This document shows positions 21,031-32,735 of a DNA stretch of 64,000 nt, piece after piece. Positions within the stretch are counted from its first letter, which is position 1, and the number at the start of each line of letters is the position of its first letter. Below the pieces are notes generated by a model. It ran no database searches, was not told where the DNA came from, and worked only from the letters and a program-made list of their open reading frames with translations. Location: the NCBI GenBank assembly GCA_013397865.1, contig VZTI01002344.1:481793-545792 (forward strand), given 5' to 3'. A program made the position numbers and the translations under genes. This DNA comes from Struthidea cinerea. Lineage: Eukaryota; Chordata; Aves; Passeriformes; Corcoracidae.

Positions 21031-24000
21031 CTGTAAGGGAGAAAATAAGTGGTCAGCATGGTATCATCCAGACTTTCCCCTTCTGCCACACTCTGGTCAA
21101 GCCTGGGCTCACCTGTGTCGTGCATGCTGCTTGATACCTTGCATTCTTGCTCCCAGTCTTGTGGAACAACAGGATCTGTGAGTTCCAAGAATCTTTGCAG
21201 TGGGCATTTATGCTGACAGCCAGGGATTGTCAGTGGGAAAGGTTCCTTCCCACTCTCATTCCGGTAAAACATCTCCACAGAGAAGTTACTGAAAACGAAA
21301 CACGGCAAGATTTTTTTTTTTTCTCTAGTTGAAGTCATCCCTTCCCAAAAACTCAGTGTGCACACCCTTTCCTTTATTCTGGTGATAAGTTTTCCTCATG
21401 AGAGTCTGCCCAAGGAGCAAGATTGCACGTCCCAAGACTGGAGCCTAGCCTAGGTATCTAACCCTCAAGGTGAAATCACAGCAGACATCTTTACTGCAGC
21501 CCTCACCCATCATCCTCTTGGTACAGTTCAAATAAATGACATGAGGCGTATGGTGCTTGGATCTTGTTGTAGACATCTAGAGCCATCTGCAGTGCCACAA
21601 GTGTGGTGTCATGCTGAGAAAGAGGGAAAAAAACCAAATCAGTCACCCTTAAGGATGTGGCAGGGCAGCTCAGACTGTACCAGTAATGGACAAGGCAGTG
21701 CTGAGGGGACATCACCTTCCTAACTTTCATCTGGAAAATGGGAGAGGAACTGTACTGCTAGAACAGTGATCTGTGATGGTGCCAGAGAAGGGGGGGAAGT
21801 GAAACAGCCATGTATATCCTGCACTGTTTTTTGAGAATTAATCTCTAGAGAGCAGTTTGGAAGAGATGCTTGACTTCCCAGGCAGTAGGCTTCTGGAAAG
21901 GGGATAACTGTATCCACACTTCTGAAACATCACATTTGAGTAGCATAAACACATCTACCAAATAAATAGAGCAGTGGCTCCCCAAAGTCTGCCAGTCTCG
22001 TTCATGAGCCTGAGCTAACAGGAACAAGAACACACTGGGAATTTTCCTCAGGGATCCCAGAGGAACGATGCCAGATACGGCATCTCCCACCCAGTCAGAA
22101 GCAAAGATGCATGTCCTGATCACTGTATGAGCTGTAGGGAAGCTAGAAAGGGTTAAAACTATTACCACGCCCCAATCCCCTGTAAGCAGGAGGAGATGGC
22201 TAAAAGCTAGCCCCAGATCTGACTTACCGCTGAATAGGCAAGTAGTTTTAGGTTCTGATGAGCAGAAACATTTGCTGCTTTGGTTAGATTTTTCCTTATG
22301 TGATCCAGCAGGACCCCTGAGGAAAGAGAACAGCTGGTAAGAGGCAAAAGCCAGACAGAGCAGCAGGAGGCTCCCTCTCTGGTACACTCACCGCCTTGCA
22401 GACGAGCTTTTTCTACCTGACTGTGGATCCCAAACAGAAATTCAAAACCAAAGTCTTTTAGTTGCTTCAACTGAGTCATGACATCTGGTGTCACCCATGC
22501 AGGCAAATCCATTTTGTGTGCTTGCTAGAAAGAGAAACAGAATATTCATGTGCAGGTAGCACAGGTCGCAGATTAAACAGACAAGGGGAGGGTGTCTGGA
22601 GACCTGCCCATACTGCTGCTGCTTTCCTATCTATTTTAAATAAGCAATATGCCCCTTTCCTATTTATGCTTCTGAACTCATGCTGCTATGCTGCATACAA
22701 AGAATGGATGTGGGTTTTGATGTTGTTTCAGAAAATAATAACGAGAAGAATAAAGATTACAACCTAGGAGCTACATTTCTGTGAAAGCACAGCTGGAAAG
22801 CAAGGTTATGTTGTAATTGATACAATAATCTTAGGGCATTAACTTTTCATGTGGCTGATTCTGCCTTGCAGATGGCATGCAGTCAAAGAGAAAAAAAAAA
22901 AAAAGACGAGTGAACACAAACTCAGGGTTTCTGGTGTACCTGCACCTGTTTCCCTGGAGGCTCTGAGGGCCACTGAAAGACACTGGAGAAAGTTAGCAAG
23001 TGCTCTGTGGACATAACAGTGGGATGCACCACTGACAAAGCCCTATCTTCAAACCCAGGAGCCCGAGAACTGGGAACCAAGAGAAGAACCTGCTTTGCAG
23101 CCAACTCATTACATGAAAGTATTAGTTATAATGGCAGACAAACAGCAGTTGTGGTTTCCCAGCATTACTGAGAACAATTTTCTATGCCACATCCCATTAG
23201 ACTTCCAGAAGTTGAGGCTGAATATCCTTAAGGGCCCATTCTGTCTGAGCGGTTCAGAGAAATTCCATCAGCTGCTTACATATTTAGTTAGTTCTTCATT
23301 AATTTACGAAGAGAACAGCCGGTAAGTTCAGCTATTTCTTGGACTTTTTTATTGTCTCCATCCAGATAGTAGAATGACTCTACTGGCTTAGGTGAGAAAA
23401 ACAGTCCTCTTTAGGGCACTGTTTGCATGACTTAGAAAAAGGAGGAAGACCAAAGGAGCTGAAGAGACCAATCAGCCTGAGGGTATAGTTCTGAGTGAGA
23501 AATACTCTTTCCTCAACAATATTCTGGTTTTGCTTTGGGACAGTGGGCTGTTCTCCAAGTTCTTGGGGATTATAGTAGTTGTCCAGCTGGCCTTCCAGCC
23601 CCAATCTGCAAGCTCATTAAGTGACTCCTGAATATAAAGAAGATTTGAAATTCTTGTTCTCTCTGACCAAAGGGTATTTTTTATCAGTAGAAGTTGATTC
23701 ACTGTGATTGTTACAAGAAGGAAATTGGGTTTGTGATACAAAGGGCAAATTCACATAGTACAATGCAGCTCTGGACTGGAATATTCCCAGCTTGCAGCAA
23801 CCCAGGCTGCTACTTTACATAGCAAAGTGCAATTCCATGCTAATTTATCTTTTACACCCCCAAAATAGTGCACACCATTGTATACCACTGCCAGCGAGCG
23901 AAGCAGTCTGGCACATCCATAGAATTAGTGTGACACAGTGTCAAAATGCTTGGGTTGACTGCGTCCATAATTCGCTGGTTTGACATGAAAGATGTCCTTA

Positions 24001-27000
24001 ATTTGCTTCATCATGCTGTACAGTTATACACAGAGCAACTTGTATGTAACAACTTTAAAGTCTCCTGGATATGTGACTTTTAGTTTAGCATTATCACAGC
24101 ACAGCTAATCCAATTTTTGATTGTGTTTAAGTCTTCATGAGATGTGCTTTCAACAGAAATCAACTCGAATATAGAGTTTGGTGCCCCACTCCAGATGTGG
24201 CACCAAATCTGTCTCTAGAGTCTTTCTCTGACAAAGGACCTTAAAATAGGTCAAAAAACAGATGTGAGTGAACCCCACTTAACTTAGGATAGCATTATTT
24301 TCTTTTAGATATGGCATTAGCAGAATCACAGAAAGAAAAGTGATTTATTTAAAGTAACAGAGAGTTAGAGGTAGCACCAGGAATAGTCCTAATTAAGGTC
24401 CCAACTTAAATCATAAAGTTAATACTTCTTCAGTTTGCAGAGATCTCATTTCTACGTTATTGGACTCAGGCTTGTCCACAGAGATCTAAAGATTTCAGAT
24501 TGCAGTCATTTTCTACTGACTTTCAAGAGATATTTATTATGCAGGTGGGACTTTTTCTGACTCTGACATGATATATATCTGAGCTACAGAGTGGGAGGTT
24601 GTAGGGTGCAAAATGAGGTAATTCCTGGTACATGCCTCTAGTGAGTAGGAACTGTTATTATTCTGAAATTAGAATATTACTTCTAATTGTAGGGTGGAAA
24701 GTTGTTTCATGGGATTTTGTAAATTAATTTCCACCAAATCCAGTGAATCCTAAAGACCAGATTCCAGTGGGTGTAAGATGATGGCCAGACTTACTTCACA
24801 GAACAGGGTGTCATACACACTCCATATACTCTCGAGAGAGATATCCCGGATTCCAGTCTCCTTTGCCACCATCTGCAGGAATTGCTGTAGGTTTGAGAAA
24901 GGAGAAAGGCCTTAAATTTTCTAATCTCATACTGTATTAGATACACTGGTATCCCTTCCCTTTTCTCAGAGCTCTGATTATACGGAGGTGATAACTACAA
25001 GCCTAGAACCACCTTATCTCATGCAAACAATCACTTACCCAATTCTCTTTGGTCTTATTTATGTATTCTGCTGAGTGCCGTGTTTCAGTCTGTAGCTGTT
25101 CATACCGTGGACAAGGGGTCAAAGGGAACTTCAGTAGCTGGGCAGAGACAAGAGCAGCCAGGTCACCAAGAGTGCTGGAGTACAGAATTCACAGTGAACA
25201 CACAAAACTGTAATGAAACCCTGACTGCATCTATAAACAACCTCGCGTACTGCCTGCTGACATACTCCAGACCATATGTGGTCTGCTGGGGTGTTGCACC
25301 TGACGTGCTGAGTGAACACAGCCCCTGAAAAGACGAAAACCTCTGCAAGGTAGGTCCCAGGAAAAGTTCAAGACAATCTGAATCAAGACTGTAGCAAATA
25401 TTTTTTGGACACTATACTATTTGAGTAGTCAATACATGTCCTTGAGATGAACTTACTCTTTCGTCAGACTCAGGCACTGTGTGCACAGGGATAGGCTGCC
25501 AGGAGATGTTAGGGTTGAACATCTCTTGTCCTCCTGGGGGATAGAGGCCTGCCAGATTGGCCTCTGCACTCATCAGTGTCCGATCACAGTCCGTGCTGCG
25601 GACGAAGATCTGCCAGGAGAAGGACAGTGCACCATTAGTAACGCTCCTGCAAGTGGTGATGCTCAGGCACAGGACGATGCACTCGCCCAGGAACGTTGCC
25701 AAGTGCCCTGCAGCTGCTCACGGACAGCAGGGGAACAGGAGTCGAAGGGACCAAGCCTGCTGATGTCGGCCTGGACAAAACTGTAAGGACATATGCGAAG
25801 ACAATCTGCTGTCTAATTACTGGAGCTGGCTGGTCTGGATCAGTGGGATACCCAGGTGCGCTGAGCAGAGATTAGAGACAGAAAGGAGTCTGAGTATGAG
25901 GAAGAGTCAGAGAAGAGGAAGATGCAGAAAACTATGGGCACAGATACAAAATGCACTATATTTGCAGAGCAGGACTGGGGCAAAGTCCTGCATTCTGATC
26001 TCAGTTCTAGGAATAACCAACTGTGCTCAGGAAAAGAAATGGCTTCTTCAAGCCTGTTTTTCCATCTGAGAAATGAAGACAGGAGTGATCTGACTAACAG
26101 GAAAGAAAACAAAAACAGGGAGGGCTGGGATTTTATCTAATCATTGTGGGCTCTTGGGATTAATGGGCCAAGACTTTACCATTCTAGAGCTCAGAAGAGA
26201 GAGATCTCAGCCAGACAAAAAGGAGAAATGAGAAAAATACAGCAATGTTCAGAAGGTCAAAATGGCAAAACTTTAGTATTCTGGTATCAGTGTACTGAAA
26301 ACAATTAAGGGGAAACTGGAGAGAAACCAGTGATAAAACAAGAGGAACAACAGGAAATCATAAAGTAATGTTCCAGAAAACAGCATATTCGATCCGAAAC
26401 AAGAATAAAAAGCCTGAAGAATGAAATGTAATGTAAAGACAGGGATTTTTTTTAAATGTTAGGAGAGAAGCATAAAATATATATACTCTGTACAATCTCT
26501 CATGTGAAGTGTACCTCAGAAACTTTACAGTCACAAGAAAAAAACCCAACTTGTCTTTTATCTGACATCAGTGTCTGCCCACTTTTACCTCTTAACTGCG
26601 GCTAGAAACAACTGACCCTCTACTCATTACACAAGTTTGCTTTTACCCTTGGTAAGCTCTGAAGAAATGAAAAGGAAATATTTTAAAAGATAAGGATCTA
26701 ATTCTTGAAGTGTCATAAAACCCCCAAACAATTAAGCCCTCAGTGTACATGCTTTCTTCAGCACCTTTTGCCAGGCTCCAGCTTGTCGCTGAGTCAGGTG
26801 ACAGACGGTCATATGGTGTCACCCAGAGGCAACACTTCTTACAAGGGAGGTTGCTCAACTTGAGCAAGGGTTCAGGCTTGGTTAGCAGAACAGCTTTTGT
26901 TTGCACATATCTTGGTTTGTTTTTCTTTCTCAAGCAAGAGAAGGAAAACAGTTTCAACTCAAAAGCTGTATAAGAGTGAAGTATGTTTGGAAAGGAACTA

Positions 27001-28497
27001 CTGAGGATAGTTAAAGGATCTGTGCTTCAGCCTATGCTGGAAGTTTTGTTGATGAAGCAAATGTCAAAGGGATGTAATCTGAACTGTGACAAGCTGGGTT
27101 CTTACTGGGAAGCCCTAGAACGGGAGAAACAAGGAAAAGCATATGGGAATTCTTAGTTTGCCCCATCTGTTCAATCAGCTTAACTGAGCCCAGATAAAAT
27201 AACTGAAGTGGCGCAGAGCCTGTAGTGGGACAAGGGGTCTTGGCTGCCTGTTGTCCATCTGAACCAGCCTCTCATCTGGACACCTGCTCATGTTTCAATT
27301 GACTCAACGCCTGTTTGATTAACTAGCAGGGGTACTTGGGAGAATTTTCGATTTCCTGACTTTTTAAAATATTTTATAATTTCCCCTGTGCTTAATACAT
27401 GGTTCCACGAGGGCTCTGTGACTTCTTTCAAAAGAATCTACCAATTTCCCAAGAACTACTATAAAGTGTGAGAACATCCTAATGATGAGAGAGAGGGGAA
27501 TGAACGGGGCTTTGTGGGACTGAAGCTGTCAATAGTTTACAGGTGAAGGGAAATGAGAGGGTCATTGCTGGCCAGTAACTACTACTTATATCTACAGGCT
27601 CTGGTGAGATCGTACCTCGAGTGCACTGGGGAGGGCAGGGCTAACACGGGCTGCATTCTTGTGAGCTATTGTAGCAGAAAAAAAAATCTTACAAGCTCGA
27701 GTAAGAAACAAATACCAGCTACAACACACACTGCTGTTTAGTTCCCTGGACTTCAGAGCAGGCGGCACGAACACTCTCACAACTCTAGTTGGATTTGCCT
27801 TCGCACCCGCTGAGAGGGCAGCGCTGAGACGCGGCCGATCCGTGCCCCGCGGCCAGGCTCAGCACAGAGCCTGCGCTTGGGCCCTTCTTCTTCTTCTTCC
27901 TGCGGTGGGAACGGGCTAAGGAACGAAAATACTTGGGGAGGACGCCCAGCGCCGGCGTTTCCCTTCCCAAAGGAGCCACCCGCAGCCCTGGCCCGCGCGG
28001 CGGCCCGGGCCCACCGTGGGGCGGCCGAGAGCGCCGCTCCCCGAGCCGCGGGGCTGGCACTGACCTCCTGCCGCCGGTACGTGTCGCTGAGGAAGTCGCG
28101 GTAGCGCCGCCGCAGGGCCTGGCCCAGCTCCCACTGCTGCCGCATCCCCACCTGCAACGGCACCGGGCGTTACCGGCGGTCCGGACCCCGGCCCGGCCCC
28201 AGCCGCCCGCTCCGTCCCGCTCGCACCTGCGTGAGCTGCCCGAATCCCTGGGGCCAGGCGCTCTCCTGGTACGGGTCCCGCGGGAAGGCCTTGATGGGCG
28301 AGCGGTCTCCGTGCCGGTACACCTGCGGGCGGCACCGCGTTACTCCAGCCCGGCCATTCCGGCCCGGCCTGGCTCCCCCCGCCTTCCCCGGTCCCCCTCA
28401 CCAGCGTCACGAAGCGGAGGCTGCGGGCCCGGGCGGGCAGCGGCTGCAGGCACAGCGCCAGGAGCAACAGGACGGCACTGCCCCGCCCGCCCGCCAT
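20894..28497 (-). CDS. ACP2: ACP2, lysosomal acid phosphatase precursor; join of 11 exons
   Basis: Minus-strand join, 5' to 3': 28497-28402, 28322-28227, 28151-28065, 25609-25457, 25137-25039, 24884-24795, 22524-22392, 22316-22228, 21613-21507, 21288-21113, 21030-20894. This gives 420 aa (human about 423) with GT-AG introns and matching phases throughout. It is a histidine acid phosphatase that hydrolyses phosphomonoesters in the lysosome lumen. Landmarks: signal peptide about 1-26; catalytic motif RHGDRSP at 35-41 (nucleophile His36); RSTDCDRT at 97-104; catalytic His282-Asp283; N-glycosylation sequons at Asn127, 171, 261, 267, 318 and 327; transmembrane helix about 378-399; short cytosolic tail with GYRHV (Tyr409), the tyrosine signal for endocytic routing to lysosomes. 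It is tail-to-tail with DDB2 and head-to-head with NR1H3, as in mammals. Confidence 0.97.
21113..21288 (-). CDS. ACP2: ACP2 exon 10, residues 317-375
   Basis: Acceptor CGTTTTCAG, donor ACAG|GTGAGC; phases 2 to 1. It encodes NFSVEMFYRNESG (two sequons), the Cys-rich IPGCQHKCPL and VVPQDWEQEC, then a variable stalk before the membrane. Confidence 0.96.
21507..21613 (-). CDS. ACP2: ACP2 exon 9 (catalytic HD motif)
   Basis: Acceptor TTCTCAG, donor GG|GTGAGG; ends in phase 2. It begins with HDTTLVALQMALDVYN, carrying the catalytic His282-Asp283 pair, and continues to HLFELYQEDD. Confidence 0.97.
22228..22316 (-). CDS. ACP2: ACP2 exon 8, residues 252-281
   Basis: Acceptor TTTCCTCAG, donor GCG|GTAAGT. 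It encodes GVLLDHIRKNLT, sequons at Asn261 and Asn267, and LKLLAYSA leading directly into the catalytic His-Asp of the next exon. Confidence 0.96.
22392..22524 (-). CDS. ACP2: ACP2 exon 7, residues 208-251
   Basis: Acceptor CTTTCTAG, donor GGCG|GTGAGT; ends in phase 1. It encodes LPAWVTPDVM, FLFGIHSQVEKARLQGG. Confidence 0.96.
22526..24794 (-). other. ACP2: ACP2 intron 6, no other feature seen
   Basis: 2.3 kb of AT-rich intron between the exons ending at 24795 and starting at 22524. A 14-base A run sits at 22891-22904. I see no RNA gene or clear transposon. Confidence 0.6.
24795..24884 (-). CDS. ACP2: ACP2 exon 6, residues 178-207
   Basis: Acceptor CCTACAG, donor GAA|GTAAGT; 30 codons in phase 0. 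It encodes QFLQMVAKETGI and VYDTLFCE, conserved in acid phosphatases. Confidence 0.96.
25039..25137 (-). CDS. ACP2: ACP2 exon 5, residues 145-177
   Basis: Acceptor TGCCCAG, donor TGG|GTAAGT; 33 codons in phase 0. It encodes LLKFPLTPCPRYEQLQTETR and an NKT sequon at Asn171. Confidence 0.96.
25457..25609 (-). CDS. ACP2: ACP2 exon 4, residues 94-144
   Basis: Acceptor CTGGCAG, donor AGA|GTAAGT; 51 codons in phase 0. It encodes VRSTDCDRTLMSAEANLAGL and the NIS sequon in FNPNISWQPIPVHTVP. Confidence 0.97.
25610..28064 (-). other. ACP2: ACP2 intron 3, no other feature seen
   Basis: 2.5 kb intron between the GC-rich 5' exons and the rest of the gene. Unique AT-rich sequence; the CpG island begins near 27780 at its promoter-side end. 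Confidence 0.6.
28065..28151 (-). CDS. ACP2: ACP2 exon 3, residues 65-93
   Basis: Acceptor TTGCAG, donor GAG|GTCAGT; 29 codons in phase 0. It encodes VGMRQQWELGQALRRRY, matching the mammalian helix after the active site. Confidence 0.96.
28227..28322 (-). CDS. ACP2: ACP2 exon 2 (catalytic RHGDRSP)
   Basis: Acceptor CCCGCAG, donor CAG|GTGCGA; 32 codons in phase 0. It carries YRHGDRSP with the nucleophilic histidine, and WPQGFGQLT. Confidence 0.97.
28402..28497 (-). CDS. ACP2: ACP2 exon 1 (signal peptide)
   Basis: ATG at 28497-28495 with G at +4, inside a CpG island; donor CTG|GTGAGG. It encodes a Leu-rich signal peptide ending near PARARS, then LRFVTL, the start of the mature enzyme. 32 codons, phase 0 at its end. 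Confidence 0.95.
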
Positions 28498-29579
28498 GGC
28501 GCCCGCACACGGCCCGGAACCCAACGCCGCCGACCGCGGGCCCGCGCGGACGCGGTTTCGCAGCGCACAGCCCCGGCCGCACTCCCGGCGCTGTGCCCGC
28601 CCTCGGGGAGGAGGATCCCGGCGGCGGGACGGCCGCACTCAGCCCCCTGAGCAGCCGTGTCGGGCCCGCGGCGCTGACCTCCGCTGTCAGCCCCGCGGAG
28701 GCTTCGCCCCGGGCTGCAGCCGCGGAGGCGCTCGGTAGGAGGTGGAGGGGAGTGAAGGCGCAGCGGTGTCACCCACCCTCGCCGCGGCTTCGCTCTAGGA
28801 CACGAGGTTTCACAGTGTTCTGACGTTGTCCGTGTGCTCCTGGGTAAACTCGTGGACGGGAGTAGGCGAGGCGCCCTGGCGCGCATAGCCCGGCAGCTGC
28901 GGCGCCGTGGGTCGCTAATCGTCTCGTCCCTTGGATCAGCCTGAGGATGCCTGTCTGTGTGGAAGTGGAAAGCTGCTGCTGCTCCTGGCTCTTGGCAGAG
29001 AGGCTGCCCAGCGTTGGCGGGTTTTGCCCAGTTTTGGTAGTTCCTTACGAAACTTGGTCGAATTAGACGAGTGTGAGACGAAACCCAGCTTCTGCTGCCG
29101 GCTGTGCATCCGCTGGATCGTTGGCCGAAGATCTCGTAGGTGCCGTGTAGAGGGAGAAATCATAGGCAGTAAAACGAATTTAGTGATACTTAGTGCTTAG
29201 CTCCACCCAGAAGTGCACAGAAGGAGGTGAGTGTATGAGGTTCTCAGCTTTCTCTTTTTTAAGAAAAGAAGGAAACATGGCTCTCGCCAGAGAGCAAAGA
29301 AACCTTGGAGTCATGACGCACAGCGGCTCATAACCCAGCTCTTTTGTACTTGTTTATTTGCTTAAAACTTTCCGTAGTTTGCAGCGTTAGGAAGTTGTGT
29401 GTCAGGTCTTAATAAGAGGGCCAGATTGTTTGTGAAGCAGAGGGCAGGGTTGGTGCAATACACGAGGTTCATCTGGACGGAATAACGTGTTTAATTTGCT
29501 CATGCTAGAATGCTTAGTGAATTTAAACTAAATTCTCTTTCATATCTCTAGGAGAGCACGAAGCCGCGTTGGTTTTTTT

Positions 29580-30600
29580 TCTTTGTTTGCCGATACCGCA
29601 CCACTGAGGAGGTTCTTGGGGGGTGCTGGAAGGAAAAGGTTCTCTGCGGAGGGGGAGTGCGCGCTGTTCCTGCGGCACCTGCTTTGGGGCTGTTCTGTTG
29701 TTGCTGCTGGTTTCGCTCCGCTGCTGCGGGCTGAGCTGAGGGCGGGCAGAAGCTCGGTGAGGCCCGCGGGCGCGGGACGGGGCTCCAGGCGCAGGTGACT
29801 CCCGGGCGGTGGGACCGCGCGGCGGCCCGGAGCGTTCGCGTCCCGCAGGACCCGCGGGGGCGGAGCGGGGCGGGCGGCGCCTGCACGTGACCCGGGCCCG
29901 CGTGACATCACGGCAGCTCCGCCGCGGCGCCGGGAANNNNNNNNNNNNNNNNNNNNNNNNNNNNNNNNNNNNNNNNNNNNNNNNNNNNNNNNNNNNNNNN
30001 NNNNNNNNNNNNNNNNNNNNNNNNNNNNNNNNNNNNNNNNNNNNNNNNNNNNNNNNNNNNNNNNNNNNNNNNNNNNNNNNNNNNNNNNNNNNNNNNNNNN
30101 NNNNNNNNNNNNNNNNNNNNNNNNNNNNNNNNNNNNNNNNNNNNNNNNNNNNNNNNNNNNNNNNNNNNNNNNNNNNNNNNNNNNNNNNNNNNNNNNNNNN
30201 NNNNNNNNNNNNNNNNNNNNNNNNNNNNNNNNNNNNNNNNNNNNNNNNNNNNNNNNNNNNNNNNNNNNNNNNNNNNNNNNNNNNNNNNNNNNNNNNNNNN
30301 NNNNNNNNNNNNNNNNNNNNNNNNNNNNNNNNNNNNNNNNNNNNNNNNNNNNNNNNNNNNNNNNNNNNNNNNNNNNNNNNNNNNNNNNNNNNNNNNNNNN
30401 NNNNNNNNNNNNNNNNNNNNNNNNNNNNNNNNNNNNNNNNNNNNNNNNNNNNNNNNNNNNNNNNNNNNNNNNNNNNNCGGTCGCGCCGTCGGAGAGAGTC
30501 CCTCTGCTAAGGGGCTCGGAGTCGTCTGGGGAGCGGTGTCAGTTTCTCGTGGCTGTTGTCGAGCATCTAAAGAGCCCGGGTTTCTGTCTGCTGTCTCCGG
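29580..30600 (+). promoter_or_regulatory. CpG island, probable NR1H3 promoter / 5' exon
   Basis: A second CpG island in the ACP2-NR1H3 divergent interval, more than half of it hidden by an assembly gap. The first visible NR1H3 coding exon (47323) opens with a strong splice acceptor, so a non-coding first exon must lie upstream, and this is the only upstream CpG island. It carries CACGTGAC (29884-29891) and TGACATCA (29903-29910), which resemble E-box/CLEAR and CRE half-sites. The exact first exon is not determinable. Confidence 0.5.
29937..30477. other. Assembly gap (541 N)
   Basis: Run of N in the middle of the putative NR1H3 CpG-island promoter. The apparent open frame crossing it is meaningless. 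Confidence 0.99.
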
Positions 30601-32639
30601 AGGTGCTGTCAGGAGATGTTTACTTGCTTTGTACTAACTTGTTAGCTTTCCTCTCCGTTCAACTTGCAGTTCTCTGTGTCATTCACCTGTTGCATCCTGT
30701 CAACCCAGGTCAGGAGTTTTCTAGGACAGAAACTTGTCTGTATGGCTGTCAGTTTGCATGGTGCTGTTAAAGGTAACTTTGTTTACATTGGTGATTACTT
30801 TTCATTGTGCCATTTCACCGACGCTTATGGTGCTAAGGTCCACAGATCTGTCAAGACAGGATTTCGTTATGGGCCGGAAGGAAACCTTGGATCATCGGTT
30901 GAAAGAGAAATGCTTTGTCTCTTCAAACTTGCTTCCCTTCTTTTCTTTTTCCTAAAGGGACAGCTGGGCCCTTCCCTGCAAGGCATTTTTGAGGGAGTCT
31001 CCAACACTGAGTCACGTTTCTGACTAACAGTTTGGATCACTGTGTGTCAGACAGTTTCTGGGTATGACTGCAGGTTATGTTTGTCTGTAGGGAAGAGTCC
31101 TCAGATCTGCTTCTTGTTCCAAGGTTCATGGAGTTGATCTGCTGTTCCTGGGTGTCAGAGAGAAGGCTATACCTGAGGACAGACAAAAGAAAACAGAAAA
31201 CCTGGCTTTTATTTCCTTTACTGAGTGGTGGGCTTGATTTTTTAATTGAATCTGAATCAAGATGTAACCCTCTTGCTGAGGCAGAAAGGAAAAACATTCC
31301 TTACGTTTTAATTATGGAAGCAAAAACTGTTTGAAAACTTCAGCCAGTTGTTGCTGAGCTCAACCTTTCTATCACTTGGGCTGTGGAAAAGAGGGCATTG
31401 GACATGGTACATATTGTGCCAGGATCAGGTGGAGGTTGGCCTTGCTAGACTTCTTTGCCATCGCACCTGTGACATATTCACCAGAAGATGCCACTGCTGC
31501 AAGGATTATGAGGGCAGAATGACTGTGTGGCTTCCTGGTGTGACCCCTTTTTGAAATCTAGCACTTGCGGTGATACTTCTTTCTCACACACGCATATGCC
31601 CATGCATCCTTCTTCATACAGGAAGGCCAGCTTTTGCAGGAGAAAAACCAGGGTGAAAATATTTAACAACTTTCTCCCAGACCCCCAAAATAAAAGGTAG
31701 GGGGAAAAAAACCTAAACCAGCCTGAGGGAGGACACAAAATGGGTCGTTGTGGGGTTGCGCGGGAGTTCTGTGGCTGCGGGAGGAAACTTGCAGCTACTC
31801 GTGTTGTGAAGGGATGCAGGGAGAAGTACCACAGCAGGGATTATATATATATAAATTGCCTAATCTAAAAAAAATAGAGACAGGAAACTTTATCACAGAA
31901 TTAGTGTGTCCTGGCAGTGTGCCTGGGGTTGCCGTCACTTGCTGTTTCCAGTTACTGCTGCTGCAGCTCCCTGTGCCTTGTCAGCATGTTTCCCTCACCA
32001 GCTGGCTGTGCAGGAAGGCAGGCGGAGGCTGTACAGGACGGGCATGCAGCCGTACAAGTACAGAGCAGGAGTTTGCTGCCTTATCCCTGCCTTAGACCTG
32101 CAGGAAGAGTCGTGTTTCCCATGTGTTAAAGTGCATTTGATTGCTATGACTTTCTTTTTCTTTCTCTCGGATTACTCCTCGAAACTCTGCGTGCTTGTTC
32201 TGAGGTAAACAGAAGGATTAATATTTTGCTGTTGTTAAATGTTTGATCAGTTGGTGATGGTCTCAGATCTCAGAAGTATATCTCTTGTAGAATTAGATCT
32301 GGTCCGTGATTGTGTGGCTGTCAAAATGGACAGTTTTCAAAATTTCAAGTTTTGATTTTAAAATCTTTAACTATTGCTGTTTTTCAGAAGTGATCCCATC
32401 TGCCTAAGGAAGAGTATAGAATATAATGTGCTTTGTCTTGGGTGCACTGAAGGATGATCCTGCTTTCTGCTCTGGAAGCAGCTGCTGTGAAAGTCTCATT
32501 GTTGCAGATGTGTGGGTCTTTGCATGTTGAATAGGAAAGGAAAGCTTACCAGATTGTCACTCTCCCTCTTTTCCCTCCCCCACAAAGTAATGAGATTCAC
32601 ACACCTGACAGTCTTGGAGAAAAATCAGTCTTCCAGAAC

Positions 32640-32735
32640 TGTCAGAGGTGGTCCTGTCCATGGTGGTGGGGGTGGAACCTACATGATTTTTTAGGCGCAT
32701 TCCAAACCAAACCATTTTATGATTCTATACAAAAA
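32640..32735 (+). mobile_element. CR1 LINE 3' tail remnant
   Basis: Short CR1 tail on the plus strand: a degenerate GGTGGGGGTGGAACCTACATG, then CATTCCAAACCAAACC and the terminal ATGATTCTAT motif. Confidence 0.7.

Larger units (their letters stand above)
27780..28900 (-). promoter_or_regulatory. ACP2: CpG island over ACP2 promoter and exons 1-3
   Basis: Dense CpG block covering the first three ACP2 exons and about 400 bases upstream of the ATG at 28497. No TATA box is evident, as expected for a housekeeping lysosomal gene. The overlapping long open frames on both strands (for example 27933-28823) are compositional. Confidence 0.75.

Noticed and set aside
27933..28823. 296-codon plus-strand frame and 240-codon minus-strand frame over the ACP2 5' exons
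   Set aside because: Both are shadows of GC-rich ACP2 exons 1-3 and their introns; the real coding frames are the spliced minus-strand exons.
29809..30510. 233-codon frame through the large gap
   Set aside because: Made mostly of N; not evidence of a protein.
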